DNA of 64,000 bases from assembly GCA_017311185.1 (NCBI GenBank), contig JAESUZ010005180.1:40999-104998 (forward strand), given 5' to 3'. The notes under the pieces were generated by a model. It did no database searches, was not told where the DNA came from, and saw only the letters and a program-made list of their open reading frames with translations. A program made the translations under genes and the position numbers. The first letter of the stretch is position 1; each line of letters begins with the position of its first letter. Shown here one piece after another: positions 35,281-47,568 of the stretch. This stretch comes from Proteles cristata cristata (lineage: Eukaryota > Chordata > Mammalia > Carnivora > Hyaenidae).

Positions 35281-35470
35281 CGGCACCTGGTGGCTCAGTC
35301 AGTTAAGCATCCAACTTCAGCTCAAGTCATGATCTCATGGTTTGTGGGCTTGAGCCCCATATAGGGGTCCATACTAATAGCTTAGAGACTGCAGCCTGCT
35401 TCGGATTCCGTGTCTCCTTCCCCCCTCTCCCACTCACACTGTGTTTCTTTCTCAAAAAAAAAAAAAAACC
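35281..35470 (+). mobile_element. tRNA-derived SINE
   Basis: Head gcggcacctggtggctcagtcagttaag to poly(A) near 35454-35468. Inserted in the L1 3' part. Confidence 0.9.
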
Positions 35471-35504
35471 TTCCATTTTTTTTAAAAAATAGGAAGATGT
35501 TGGT

Positions 35505-35735
35505 GCACCTGGGTGGCTCAGTCATTTGAGTGTCCTACATTGGCTCAGGTCATGATCTCACTGTTTGCGAGTTCGAGCCACATATTAGGCTCTGTGCTGA
35601 CAGGTCAGAGCCTGGAGCCTGCTTCACATTCTGTGTCTTCCTTTCTCTCAGCCCCTCCCTCACTCATGCTCTGTCTCTCTCTCTGTTTCTGTCTCTCTCT
35701 CACACACATAAACAAAACGTAAAAAATTTAAAAAA
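35505..35735 (+). mobile_element. tRNA-derived SINE
   Basis: Head ggtgcacctgggtggctcagtcatttgag, B-box region gagttcgagcca, and a CT tract followed by cacacacataaacaaaacg. Immediately downstream of another SINE. Confidence 0.92.
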
Positions 35736-35744
35736 TAAGATGTG

Positions 35745-35778
<34 letters not shown>
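35745..35778 (+). repeat. (CA)n microsatellite
   Basis: tacacacacacac..., about 16 units, at the L1 position where 22734-22786 also carries (CA)n. Confidence 0.95.
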
Positions 35779-35779
<1 letters not shown>

Positions 35780-36482
35780 AATATTACTCAGTGATCAAAA
35801 AGAATGAAATCTTGCCGTTTGTAACAAGTTGGATGTACTAGAATGCATTATGCTAAATGAAATACGTCAGTAAGAGAAAGACATATATCATATGATTTCA
35901 CTCATATGTAGAATTTAGGAAACAAAACAGATGAATATAGGGATGGGAAGGAACAATAAGATGAAAGCAGTGAGGAAGGCAAACCAGAAGACACTTGTTA
36001 ATACAGAGAGCAAACTGGGGGTTACTGGAGGAGAGGTGGATGGGGGAATATGCTAAATAGGTAATGGGCATTAGAGAGAGCACTTGTTCAGATGAGCACT
36101 GGGTGTCAAATGTCAGAGTTAAATCACTGGGCTCTATTTCTACAGCCACGACAACACTGTATGTTAACTAACTTGAATTTAAATTAATAAATTTAAAAAA
36201 CTACAAAATTTAAAAAAAACTTATTCAGAACACTACTAATTTGAAAACGTACATTTATCTCATCTTGAACACCTATCACTATTTAAAAATCTCCAAATAT
36301 GGGAGATTTACTACCTGACTTCATAGCTTGTTTCCTCTTTGAATGGTTCTGTTAAATGGACACATTTTCCCTTCTATATGCAGGTATGAGTGGATGTACA
36401 TATAAAAAATAATCAAGCACTAAGGCTATAATTCCTTAAGTGGATTTATAAGTCATGGTCAAATGATGCATAGAAATTTTAT

Positions 36483-37520
36483 TTAAAAAATTAAATCTAG
36501 TAGTGGACCATAGGATACTTCTATTTTTAACTTTTTTGAGGAACCTCCATACTATTTTCCAGAGTGTCTGCACCACTTTGCATTTCCACCAACAGTGCGA
36601 GAGCATTCCCCTTTTTCCACATCCTCACCTACACCTGTTGTTTCCTATTTGTTGATTTTAGCCATTCTGACAGGTGTGAAGTGATATCTCACTGTGGTGT
36701 TGATTTCCATTTTCCTGATGATCAGTGATATTGAGCATCTTTTATTGTATCTTTTGGCAAACTGGATTGCTTCTTTAAAGAAATGTCTATTCATCAAATG
36801 GGCATGTCTGCCCATTTTTAGTTGGATTATTCATTTTCTGGCTGTTGAATTTTATGTGTACTTTATATATTTTGAATACTAATCATTTTTCTGATATGTC
36901 ACTTGCAAATATCTTCTTCTATTCCGTTGGTTGCTTTTTAGTTATGTTGATTGTTTTCTTTGCTCTGAACAGGCTTTTCATCTTGATGAGGTCCCAATAG
37001 TAAATTTTTGCTTTTATTTCCCTTGCCTCAGGAGACATACCTAGACCTAGGAAGAAGTTACTAAGACCAAGGCTGAAGAGGTTAATTTCTATGTTCTTCT
37101 CTAGGATTTTTATGGTTTCAGGTCTCATTCTTAGGTATTTGATCTGAAGGAATAAAAAGAATACTAATTCAAAGGGATCCGTGCACCCTGATATTTATTT
37201 ACATAATATGTGAATATTACTCAGCCATATAAAAATGAATGAAATCTTTCCATTTGCAATGATGTGAAGCTAGACTATCATGCTAAGTGAAATAACTCAT
37301 GTAAAGAAAGACAAATACTGTATTATTTCACTGATATGTGTAATTTATAAAACAAAACAAACAAACAAAGAGGAGGAAAATAGAAATAGAGAGGCAAACT
37401 AATGATGAGTAGTGGGTATTGTATGGAATTGTTGAATCACTATATTTTACACTTGAAACTAATATTACATTGTATGTTAACTAACTGGAAGTCAAATAAA
37501 AAATTAAAAAATTAGACCTA
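36483..37520 (+). mobile_element. Second twin-primed L1
   Basis: The minus-strand segment 36500-37140 (ORF2: INLFSLGLSNFF..MSPEAREIKAKI..WDLIKMKSLF) is followed by a plus-strand segment 37141-37505 that takes up the coding order where the inverted part ends and reaches the 3' terminus. Imperfect flanking duplication: aaaaaattaaatctagtagt and aaaaaattagacctattagt. Confidence 0.8.
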
Positions 37521-37955
37521 TTAGTAACCAAGCAAGTACAATTGAAAATGGAAACATAACTTTTTTTTTTTGCCTATCAATGTGGCAAGCTTTTACACAT
37601 TATTATAATCAAAGGTACTGAGAAGTGGTTCAAGTGGCACCTAACCCTCTCACTCCACTATAGAACAGGTAAGTGTAAATGAGAATAGATAGCCCTTTAG
37701 GAAAAAAATGTGACAAAATGTATGAAAAGACATAAGAAGGTTCAGGTCCACAGAAAAGTAAGATACACAATAAATAGTGAAATGAGCATCCAACCTAATG
37801 CAAATCAAAACAACAATGAGCTTGGTTATCGTTGTTTGCCTATAAGGTTGACATTTGACAAAAATTCAAATGGCTGTCCTGAACTGTTACTGTTGATAAA
37901 AGTCCAAATTTATGGGACTGCAAATTTTACAGATAGCAACTTGAACATAGCTATC
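37521..37955. other. Unassigned intron sequence
   Basis: AT-rich. Short frames here have no recognisable protein signature. Possibly a very old transposon relic (gagaatagatagccctttaggaaaaaaatgtgacaa), not assignable by eye. Confidence 0.35.
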
Positions 37956-38918
37956 AAAAATTTCAACCAAAGGAATGGGAAAAGATAGTTGCAAATGACA
38001 TATCAGATAAAGGGTTAATATCCAGAATCTATAAGGAACTCACCAAACTACATGCCCAAAAAACAAACAACCCAGTGAAGTAATGGGCAGAAGATATGAA
38101 CAGACACTTCTCCAAAGAGGACATCCAGATGGCCAAAAGACACATGAAACGATGCTCAGCATCCCTCCTCATCAGGGAAATACGCATCAAAACCACACTG
38201 AGATACCACCTCATCCCAGTCAGAGTGGCTAAAATGAGCCAATCAGAGAACTCTAGATGCTGGCGAGGATGTGGAGAAACGGGCACCCTCCTACACTGTT
38301 GGTGGGAATGTAAGCTGGTGCAGCCCCTCTGGAAAACAGTGTGGAGGTTCCTCAGGAAACTAACACTAGAACTCCCCTAGGACCCAGTAATAGCACTGCT
38401 AGGAATTTACCCAAGGGATACAGAAATGCTGATACATAGGAGCACATGTACCCCAATGTTTATAGCAGCACTCTCCACAGTAGCTAAAACATGGAAAGAG
38501 ACTAAGTGTCCATCAACAGATGAATGGATCAAGAAGATGTGGTTTATCTCTACCATGGAATATTACATGGCAATGAGAAAGAATGAAATCCGGCCATGTG
38601 TAGCAACATGGATGGACCTTGAGGGTGTTATGCTGAGCAAAATAAGTCAGGCAGAGAAGGACAAATACCATATGTTTGCACGTATAGGAGGATTAGGAGG
38701 AACTTGATGGAGGAACAAGGGGGAGAAGAAGGGCGGAATGGTGGGGGAAAGGGAGAGAGGCAAACCATGAGAGACTCTTGAATGCTGACAAAAACTGAGG
38801 ACTGATGGATGTGGTGGGGAGGAAGGATGGGCATGGAGGAGGACACTTGTGGGGATGAGCACTGGGTGTTACGTGGAAACTAATTTGACAATAAACTATT
38901 TGTAAAAAAAAAATTTCA
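37956..38918 (+). mobile_element. Young 5'-truncated L1 (3' 0.95 kb)
   Basis: Almost the same sequence as positions about 9145-10025 of L1 copy 2, including [18 protein letters not shown] translation and the 3'UTR. Flanking duplication aaaatttcaa at about 37953-37962 and 38911-38921. It keeps an open C-terminal ORF2 frame (38096-38380). Confidence 0.94.
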
Positions 38919-38924
38919 ATGTGG

Positions 38925-39140
38925 GGGTGTCTGGGTGGCTCAGTCGGTTAAGCGTCCGACTTCGGCTCAGGTCATGATCTCATGGTTCATGGGTTTGAGC
39001 CCCGCGTCGACTCTGTGCTGACAGCCAGCTCAGTGCCTGGAGCCTGTTTCAGATTCTGTGTCTCCCTCTCTCTCTGACTCTTCCCTGCTCACCCTGTCTC
39101 TCTCTCTCTCTCTCAAAAATAAATAAAAACATTTAAAAAA
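38925..39140 (+). mobile_element. tRNA-derived SINE
   Basis: Head gtgtctgggtggctcagtcggttaagcgtccgac, tail tctcaaaaataaataaaaacattt. Sits a few bases after the preceding L1 tail. Confidence 0.95.
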
Positions 39141-39966
39141 TTGTTCTGAGTTAATAATCATAAAAAAGTGAAAAGAAGCATACACAAGGATATTTGTCAT
39201 ACAACTTGTAACAGGCGGTATAATTTAAGATGGTTTTAACATATTTTCTAATTCATTTATTGTTCCCAACTTTTTAAGTTTTGAAATGTGCAGAAAAGTT
39301 TAAAGGATAGTACAATAATCATCTTACCACCTGGAGTAGATTGTTAACATGTTTTCATCGTTAGTTTACCTATATTAATGTCTATGTATATCTACACACA
39401 CACACACACATATACACACACAGTTTTTGACTGTTTGCTTTTGCTAAATCATTGGAAGCATCATGGTGTCTTGCTTCTAAATACATCAGTAACTTTCTTC
39501 TATATTGCCACAATAACATTACTACTCCCAAGAAAATGTCCTAATATCATTTAGCATCTAGTCTATATAAGAAATTTTCCAATTATCTCCAAAATGTCTC
39601 TTAAGGATATTTTTTATAACCAGAGTCAGCCAAGGTTTTGTTTTTCCGTTGTCGCTAAGTTTTTCCCTGTAGCATTCACTTCTAGAAGAGACTAGACCAG
39701 TAGCCTTAGAGAATATTATTTTATTGTAGATTTGTCTGTAATTTTGCCCTTTATGCTCTCAGTATTTTTTTTTTTATGTTTTAGGCCTTGGATTAGCATG
39801 TTTAATATTCTCAGAGAAAACAAGAAATTGATACCCAATAATCCCACTTCTAGGATTCTCTCTTGAGATGGTAATCCAAATTAAACATAAGAATTACTTG
39901 TGACATGAATTACAACATTCAAAAATAACAAAAACAAACTACATGTTCACACAACAGAAGATAAAA

Positions 39967-40688
39967 TGTGGGGAATAAGCTTAGGAGTTCCCTGGGCTTG
40001 CACAGATGGGTTAACCAGGCATAAAGAATTAGAAACCCATGGGATGCTCAAATCCAAGTTTGGATAAACAAGATTAGGTAAATAGGTATAGAGAAGGTGA
40101 GGCAATGGCCCCAGTATAGAACAAAGGTACATAAGGTAAACAAGATTAGGTATTTAGGGCGGAAATGCCCCAATTTTGTACTATAGCAGACAACTGCTTT
40201 CACAGGAAAGAAGGACCAAACTGGGTAAACAGATAAATGGGGCTATAGACCACTGCAGGGCAAATTTGCCCAGAGTGGAGTTAATTAACAAGACAGATGT
40301 GCCTTTTTGACCCTGAGGTAGTATCCTCTGTCTTTCTTGTCCCCTAGACCAGTTTAGGTAAACAGAGGTGGTGTCTCATATCTGCTGTAGACAACCCTCC
40401 ACTCAGCCACTGCCCAGAGCCTGGATCTTGTTTTGTATTAACCCAAATCCCTAACCCTGCATAACTTTAAAACCTCCTTTCCCTCAGATCCATGAGTTAA
40501 TGTTCAAAGTTTCAATGTCTGTGCACATCCATCACCATATTTGTAAGCCTTCTCATCCTAATAAAAATGGAGCAAGCACCTTTAATTAGGGCTGTTGTCT
40601 TCTCCAGAGCATTAGCCATCTCTTGCACTTTAATCCGGTGTCCCACTTTCTTGCTAGGAAAGAAAGGACTCTAGAACCAGAGTCTACA
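39967..40688 (+). mobile_element. Candidate solo LTR of an old endogenous retrovirus
   Basis: About 720 bp beginning TGTGGGG and ending TCTACA, with a poly(A) signal AATAAAAA at about 40560 and then a U5-like region with cccactttcttgctagg. Near 40066 and 40139 the word aaacaagattaggta is repeated, suggesting degenerate internal repeats typical of some U3 regions. Flanking duplication is weak (ataa on each side). No internal viral genes are present. Family not identified. Confidence 0.5.
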
Positions 40689-41039
40689 ATAAGGTAAATA
40701 AATTATGGTAAATCCATGTGATAGAGTATATTATACACAGTAACAAGTTTCTAACATTATAATGTGATGAGAAAATCTATACAATATAATCTTAAGTAAA
40801 ATCAGTATGATACAAACCTGCACAAACCATATGATCACAAAACCTATAAATATATATGTTTTTATAAGCACAAGAAAATGTTAGAAGGTATATCAAAATG
40901 TAATGGCAACTTATCTATGAATAATGCTTATTTAAGAATTCTCCATGTTTTTTCAAAATTCCATAATACATATATATGACCTGTATAATTAGAATATATT
41001 TTTTGATTTTTAAATTTTGTTCCAGTATATATATATATA

Positions 41040-42760
41040 TATATTTCTTCTTTATCCATTCACCTATTGACAGGTGCTTCATCTTCTATAATTTGGCTAT
41101 TGTCAATAATGCTGCTATAAACCTAGAGGTGTGCGTATCTCTTTAAATTAGTGTTTTGGGAAATTTTGAAAGTGTTAATTTAATTTAAACTTTAGTTCAT
41201 TAACTTACTGTGTAATATTATTTTCAGGTGTACAATATAATCACTCAACTCTTCCATACAACACCCAGTACTGATCTCAACAACTGCACTTCTTAGTCTT
41301 CATCATCTATTTCATCCATTCCCCCACCTATCTTCCCTCCAGAAACCAAAATTTTGTTTTTTCCACTATGGTCAGGAGCAAGACAAGGATGTTTACTCTC
41401 ACCACTGTTATTTAATATAGTACTGAAAGTCCTAGCCACAACCAGACTAGGACTTCCAGACAACAAAAAGGTAAAAACAAAACAAAACAAAACATCTAAT
41501 CACCAAGGAAGAAGAAAAAACTTTCAATATTTGCAGATGACATGATACTCAATGTAGTGTTTTCTTATTTTGGGGGTGGATACCCAATATGAAATTACTG
41601 GATCATAGGGCAGTTCTACTTTTCACTCTTTGAGAAAACTCCATACTGTTTTCCATAGTGGTTGCACCAGTTTGCATTCCAACTAACAGTGTAAGAGGGT
41701 TCCCCTTTCTCCACATCCTCACCAACACCTGTTGTTTCTGGTGTTTTTTATTTTTGTCATTCTGACATGCATGAGGTGATATCTTAGGGTAGCTTGATTT
41801 TCATTTCCCTGATGATGAGTGATATTGAGTGTCTTTTCATGGGTCTGTTGACTTTCTGGATGTCTTATTTGGAGAAATGTCTGTTCATGTCTTCTGTCCA
41901 TTTTTTAATTGAATTATTTTTTTTGGTGTTGAGTTGTATAAGTTCTTTATATATTTTAGATACTAGCTTTAAAGGCAATTGATGATAAGCCCACAGATAA
42001 TACTCAATGGGGTAAAACTGAAAGCTTTCCCCCTAACATCAGAATCAAGGAAAGGATGTCCACTCATTACTTTTATTAAACATAGTACTGGAATTCCTTT
42101 TTTTAAAAATAGTTTATTGTCAAGTTGGTTTCCATATAACACCCAGTGCTCATCTCCACAAGTGCCTTCCTCTATGCCCATCACCCCTCTTCCCCTCTCC
42201 CCACCCCCATCAGTCCTCAGTTTGTTCTCAGCATTCAAGAGTCCCTCATGGTTTGCCTCCCTCCCTCTCCCCCACTATTTCCCCCCCTTCTTCTCCCCCA
42301 TGGTCCTCCATTAAGTTCCTCCTAATTCTCCTATATGTGCAAACACATAGTACTGGAATTCCTAACCACAGTAATTAGACAACAAAAAGAAATAAAAAGC
42401 ACCCAAATTGGTAAGAAAGAAGTAAAACTTTCACTATTAGCATGACATGATACTATCTAAAGAAAACCCTAAAGATTCCACAAAAAACTACTGGAAATGG
42501 TAAATTAATTAAGTAAAGAAGAATACAAAATAAATGTGCATAAATCTGTTGCATTTCTATACACTAATAACGAAACAGCAGAAAAGGAATTAAGAAACAA
42601 CCCCATTTACAATTGCACCAAATTAAGAACCTAAATCAACCTAACCAAAGAAGCGAAAGACCTGTACTCTGAAAACTATAAAATACTGATGAAAGAAACT
42701 GAAGACAACACAAAGAAATTTAAATTCCATGCTCAAGGATGGAAAGGACAAATATCATTA
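41040..42760. mobile_element. Mosaic of L1 pieces in both orientations
   Basis: Minus-strand L1 3' sequence (41045-41345), a plus-strand RT piece (41350-41555, SGARQGCLLSPLLFN and LQMT), minus-strand ORF2 C-terminus (41570-41985), and plus-strand RT (41988-42098 and 42345-42760). Successive insertions and inversions; none codes for an intact protein. A young L1 (42099-42344) interrupts the last piece. Confidence 0.75.
42081..42362 (-). mobile_element. Young L1 3'-end insertion with exact duplications
   Basis: A 246-bp 3' end of L1 (minus; tagtttattgtcaagttggtttccatataacac) lies between two copies of catagtactggaattcct (42081-42098 and 42345-42362). The related tract at 44887-45291 has the uninterrupted empty site. 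Confidence 0.92.
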
Positions 42761-42986
42761 AAATGTCAGTCATAGTATTGAAATATATATTTAAAGTATA
42801 TTTCAAAGAATATGTCTCTTGTTGAGCCCAGATCTGGTTCACTATAATATCATGCATTCATTCAGTGGTATCCATGCAGGGCAATTAATTCTGTCTCTTC
42901 CCTCATTTCCTCCCCTATTTATTTGTCCTCTAGAGCTACATGATATTTACTGCAGCCCACATTAGTTGGAAATCCTGCTTGCTCAC

Positions 42987-43118
42987 CATCATTGTACATA
43001 GTTCCTTCATAATCTTTCTCATAAAAGACTCCATGAGGCTGTATGCTGAATGGCTGGGAAGCACGGTTGTAGAAGATCACCTGGATGGTGTCACCCACCT
43101 CAGCCCGGATCACTGGCC
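42987..43118 (-). CDS. HEPH: HEPH exon 8 (domain 3)
   Basis: 132 nt with acceptor tcttccag| and donor GATG|GTGAGC. It encodes GPVIRAEVGDTIQVIFYN, then RASQPFSIQPHGV and FYEKDYEGTMYNDG. QPHG stands where domain 1 has the copper-binding HPHG (exon 2), consistent with domain 3 not forming the trinuclear centre. Same length and phase as exon 14. Confidence 0.96.
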
Positions 43119-43319
43119 CTGGAAGATGGAAAAGAGAGACAATAGGATTGAAAACAGAGAAACCATTGAGGTAGGAAACAAGAGGGAGGGAAAGAAAAGG
43201 TGAATGAAAAAGATAAACCCTCCGTGTGTAATAATAAAAATAATCCCTTTAAGTGTATTGCAATTTACAGCCATAAAAAGCATTTTTAAAAATTAATTTT
43301 CTCATTTTGATCTTCAAGC

Positions 43320-43470
43320 ATTATATACAGGGCAGGGGATATTTTTATTTTACAAATGTGTAAACTGCAGCTCAGAGAGGTGGAATTGATGTTCCCAAAT
43401 TCAAATAACTGATTAGAAACAGAATCATGACTTAAAGCCAAGTCTTTCTCCTACCCCATTCCACTGTCAG
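43320..43470 (-). mobile_element. MIR relic
   Basis: ttttattttacaaatgtgtaaactgcagctcagagaggtgg is the reversed MIR core. Confidence 0.65.
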
Positions 43471-43879
43471 GTTCAATCCCATTTCCCCTGTTTATTGCCC
43501 CAATTCCCATAGCTGCATTTCCTCATCAAATACATCAGATACTTATCTAATTTTGCCTCAAGCCTAAACCAATTCTGAACATATAAAATTATTATATCCT
43601 CTATCCAGGTCCTGAGCTAAGTAGTAGAGCCATGATTCCTGGAGCCGTTTTTGTTCCACTATCCACAACCTTTAATCTGGCTCAGTCACCTTTGACATTA
43701 ACCAGAAGTACCAAGACAATACTCTGAGCATTTGTGCAGACTCAAACCCTAGCTCAGTATTTCTGGCTTGTTTTGTACTCAATTTCCACACCTAATGCCG
43801 TACTTATGATCCAAGAATCAAGTGGAAATGAAACCTCAATGTAGCAAAATGAGATGCCATGGAAAATGTGCTAAGGGAG

Positions 43880-44701
43880 ACATTTATACCTATAAATATT
43901 TGGGTTAATAAAACATCTCAAATCAACAACCTACTTTACAACATAAAGAATTAAGATAAAAACAAACTAAACCCAAAAATAGAAGGAAGAAACTAACAAA
44001 GAGTAGAGCAACAGAGATAAATAAAATATAGAAAATAAAAACAGTAAATAAAATCAATGAAACCAAAAGTCAGTTCTCTAAAAATATCTACACAATTGAC
44101 AAACTATCATAGATATGGATTAAGAGAAAAGAGAGAAGACTTCAATTACTAAAATCAGAAATGAGAGTGAGGACTTTATTACCAATTCTACAGAAAAAAA
44201 AGTTTTGAAGAAAGTATTATGAACAATCGTATACCAACAAACTAGATAACCTAGATGAAATGGAAAATGTCCTGGAACAGAAAGCCTATCAAGACTAAAG
44301 CATAAAGAAAGAGAAAGTCTGAATAGAATTGTAACTAGCAAGGGGATTTTATTTTTATTTTTATTTTTGCTTTAACTCCAGTGTAGTTAACATAAAGTGT
44401 TATATTAGCTTCAGGTGTACATTACAATGATTCTTCACTCACCATTTCACCCATCCTCCCACCCATCTCCCCTCTGGTAACCATCCGGTTTTTCTTTATA
44501 GGTTAGAGTCTGTTTCTTGCTTTGCCTCTCTCTTTCTCGTTTCATTTGCTCATTTGTTTTGTTTCTTAAATTACACATGGAAGTGAAATTATATGGTATT
44601 TATCTTTCTCTGACTGACAGTTTTCATTTAGCATTATACTCTCTAGTTCCATTCATATTGGTGCAAATTGCAAGCTTTATGGCTGAATATATTCATATAT
44701 A

Positions 44702-44756
<55 letters not shown>

Positions 44757-45330
44757 AATGGACATTTAGGCTACTTCCATAATCTGCTTATTGTAAATAA
44801 CGCTGCTATAAACATACAGATGGGTGTATCCCTTTGATTTAATGCTTTGGTGTTTTGGGGGTAGATATACAGTAGTGTGATTACTGGATGTACATTCACT
44901 ACTTTTATTAAACATAGTACTAGAATTCCTAACCACAGTAATTAGACAACAAAAAGAAATAAAAAGCACCCAAATTGGTAAGAAAGAAGTAAAACTTTCA
45001 CTATTTGCATAACATGATACTATCTAAAGAAAACCCTAAAGATTCCACAAAAAACTACTGGAAATGGTAAATTAATTAAGTAAAGAAGAATACAAAATAA
45101 ATGTGCATAAATCTGTTGTATTTCTATACACTAATAATGAAACAGCAGAAAAGGAATTAAGAAACAACCCCATTTACAATCGCACCAAATTAAGAACCTA
45201 AATCAACCTAACCAAAGAAGCGAAAGACCTGTACTCTGAAAACTATAAAATACTGATGAAAGAAACTGAAGACAACACAAAGAAATTTAAAGACATTCCA
45301 TGCTCATGGATGGGAAGAACAAATGTTCAT
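43880..45330. mobile_element. Mosaic of L1 pieces
   Basis: Plus-strand ORF2 mid part (43890-44340), minus-strand L1 3' end (44345-44886) containing an (AT)n array, then a plus-strand RT piece (44887-45325) that closely matches 42063-42724. Confidence 0.75.
44694..44750 (+). repeat. (AT)n microsatellite
   Basis: tatatattcatatatatatatat..., about 25 AT units. Confidence 0.95.
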
Positions 45331-45677
45331 ACTTCCTAGAATCAACTGTCACACACTTATCCCCAGAACATGGTCAATTACACTACTTTCATTCCAAAAG
45401 TTTTCTTCCATCCAATCTATTTTAGTTCCTGGCTCTACCAAGTGGCTAAACACACCCAACTTTGCTATATCTGTGCTTTTCACAATACTATTCTTCTGGA
45501 TACCTTATCCAGGATAAAGCTTTAAGCCTTGTACTACATCCCTCACTGTAGCAAGCATGTCTGCATGCCATTCCAATATGTTCCTAGCTTCATATTGCCA
45601 AGAACCTGGACAGTCTTATTGTCTTATATATCCCTTCAGAAATACACCTAGAGAAGCACTTCTAAAAGTGTAATCTG

Positions 45678-45862
45678 GAGGCACCTGTGTGGCTCAGTCG
45701 GTTAGGCATCTGACTTTGACTCAGGTCATGATCTTGCCGTTCATGGGTTCAAGCCCTGCGTCGGGCTTTGTGCTGAGAGCTCAGAGCCTGGAGCCTGTTT
45801 CAGATTCTGTGTCTCCCTCTCTTTCTCCCCCCACCCCAATAAATAAACATTAAACATTTAAA
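45678..45862 (+). mobile_element. tRNA-derived SINE
   Basis: Head ggaggcacctgtgtggctcagtcggttagg, B box gggttcaagccc, tail ccccaataaataaacattaaa. Confidence 0.94.
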
Positions 45863-46220
45863 GTGTGTTCTGTATAACAGTGCTACCAGAACATGTTCAC
45901 TAGTAAAAAGTTCAGTAGTTCAGTATGATAAATTCTATATACTCTTCCCATTTTGAATAATTATGATGAACAAAAATAAGTGCAAGTTAATGAGAAGTCT
46001 TGCAGCAAAGAACGCTATTTGACCATGTTTAACATAGTGTTTTGCAAACACATTCAGACTTGTACCTTTTATTCAGCAGACACTCATCCCTCAGGACTCG
46101 GTTTGGGAGATGTTTGTTTCAAGTGTACCTCTGAGGTGCCCCTACCCAGGCTCTAGTTTCTAAGACTTCACCAGTTATCATGTTCCAGTAAGTGAATTTC
46201 ATATGTGAAGAATTCCTCAC

Positions 46221-46357
46221 CCAAGATTCCAAGATGCTTATCTTCCTCCATCTGCACTTTTTCCTGGAATGTCTCATCTTGGAAGGCTTCATATCGGACT
46301 TTCCAGTAAGTACCCCCAATCCGACTGGAGCTCTTTTGGAAGAATTTATCTGAGCCA
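46221..46357 (-). CDS. HEPH: HEPH exon 7 (domain 3)
   Basis: 137 nt with acceptor atatccag| and donor CTTGG|GTGAGG. It completes the split serine codon and encodes GSDKFFQKSSSRIGGTYWKV, then RYEAFQDETFQEKVQMEEDK and HLGILG. It is homologous to exon 13. The donor ggg-gtgagg overlaps a glycine codon shared with exon 8. Confidence 0.96.
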
Positions 46358-47568
46358 CTGGATATAAAGAGGTAAATATCATATGATTTAATTATGTATC
46401 ATATAGATCCCCATCTCACTCTTAGTCTCAATAAGTTATAGGTACTTATGTTTAGGAAGAACCTCAGGGATCATCCAGGTTAAATTCCACCCAGTGAAGG
46501 TATCTCCTTTGATGACACCACTGATTAGTGATATACAGCTTCTGCCTGCTTGAGTCTTTCAAAGGCCAGGGGACTTATTTTCAAAGAAAGAAATCATTCT
46601 TACTATTCAAGCTTTAATGGTTAGAGTTCTTTATAGTAGGCTAAAATCTTCCCCTTGCAAGTTCCAGACAATGGGACAAGTTCTGCCCTCTTAAGTTACA
46701 TAGCCTTATACATGCCCTAATCATCCTCATGTATTCAAGATCCTTTCTCACCTTAGTAAAAAATACTCTTCATTTCAAAATGAAAGCCAACAAACTTAGC
46801 AAGCACAGTTGGAGATTCTAGAAGTTATATTGAGATCCAAGTTCCTATTTTCTTATGGTTTCTTCAGATTCATTCCATTATTTCTTACTGAAAGAATAAA
46901 CATGATAGGTGCCCTAGAATATTTCTCTGAAAACTCTCCTAGTCATTTATTAAGCACCTCTTCTGTAAAATACCTGTAACCACTGATAACCCAGTGAGTC
47001 AGTATATCTAAAGGCCTAGCAACTGAATAGCAACCTTCTGCTCTATTTTGCCTACATGAGTTACAGATGAGGTAGGAGAATTTGGAGAAATTCCTCCAAA
47101 AGAATGAGAATGGAATGGCTACAAGGTAGATTTCTCCCACACTTCCTACATTTCTTAGAGTGCTTTTTATACTCCTTCTCAAGTGCCTCCTTTAGGCTCT
47201 AGAAAAGAAAGGAAGGAACCATGAGGTAAACAATGAGTCAAATAAAGAAGAGTTGGATAAATGCCATTTCAACTGTTCTGGTTTCTTTTGAGTTTTATTT
47301 TTTGAATGTGACCTGGGATCATAGCAGGAGCAATCTCAAACTCTGCTTGAATCCTTTGCTAAGAATATGACATAACCCTACAAAAATCTTTGTATCTTCC
47401 CAAGAGCAACCTCTTTAGGGAACCACAAGAATTTGGCAAACAGTTGTGTTATGTAATTGCAGCCAGACAATAAGTATAACCCCCAAGTGTAGTGAGATAT
47501 TTCTGAGAAGGAGTAATAGGTGGCGGGCTTGTCCCAGAAGCTGGGGAAGGAAGCCCATTGCCTCTTAC
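46358..47568 (-). other. HEPH: HEPH intron 6
   Basis: 1.2 kb with no SINE or L1 recognised. Near 46455 a stretch (ggaagaacctcagggatcatccaggtt) resembles an old dispersed repeat that I cannot name. Confidence 0.6.

Larger units (their letters stand above)
33658..36225 (+). mobile_element. L1 with 5' inversion (twin-primed), carrying two SINEs
   Basis: The inverted 5' part (33668-33955, minus strand) encodes MMLYMENSKDSTKKLLELI through YLGINLTREAK. The direct part resumes at 33960 with the next residues of ORF2 ([18 protein letters not shown]) and runs to the 3' end at about 36215. Flanking duplication aaaacttatt at 33658-33667 and 36216-36225. This is the classic twin-priming structure. SINEs at 35281 and 35505 and two microsatellites were added later. 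Confidence 0.9.
33411..42986 (-). other. HEPH: HEPH intron 8
   Basis: 9.6 kb, dominated by L1 pieces, four SINEs and a candidate solo LTR. Stretches 39145-39966 and 40689-41040 hold AT-rich sequence with a short CA run near 39394-39420 and nothing else I can name. Confidence 0.7.
43119..46220 (-). other. HEPH: HEPH intron 7
   Basis: 3.1 kb with a MIR, an L1 mosaic, an (AT)n array and one SINE. 45335-45670 and 45863-46220 hold unique sequence. Confidence 0.7.

Noticed and set aside
37710..37988. 92-aa plus-strand frame (MTKCMKRHKKVQV...)
   Set aside because: No recognisable domain; it runs into the adjacent L1 and lies in an intron on the opposite strand of HEPH.
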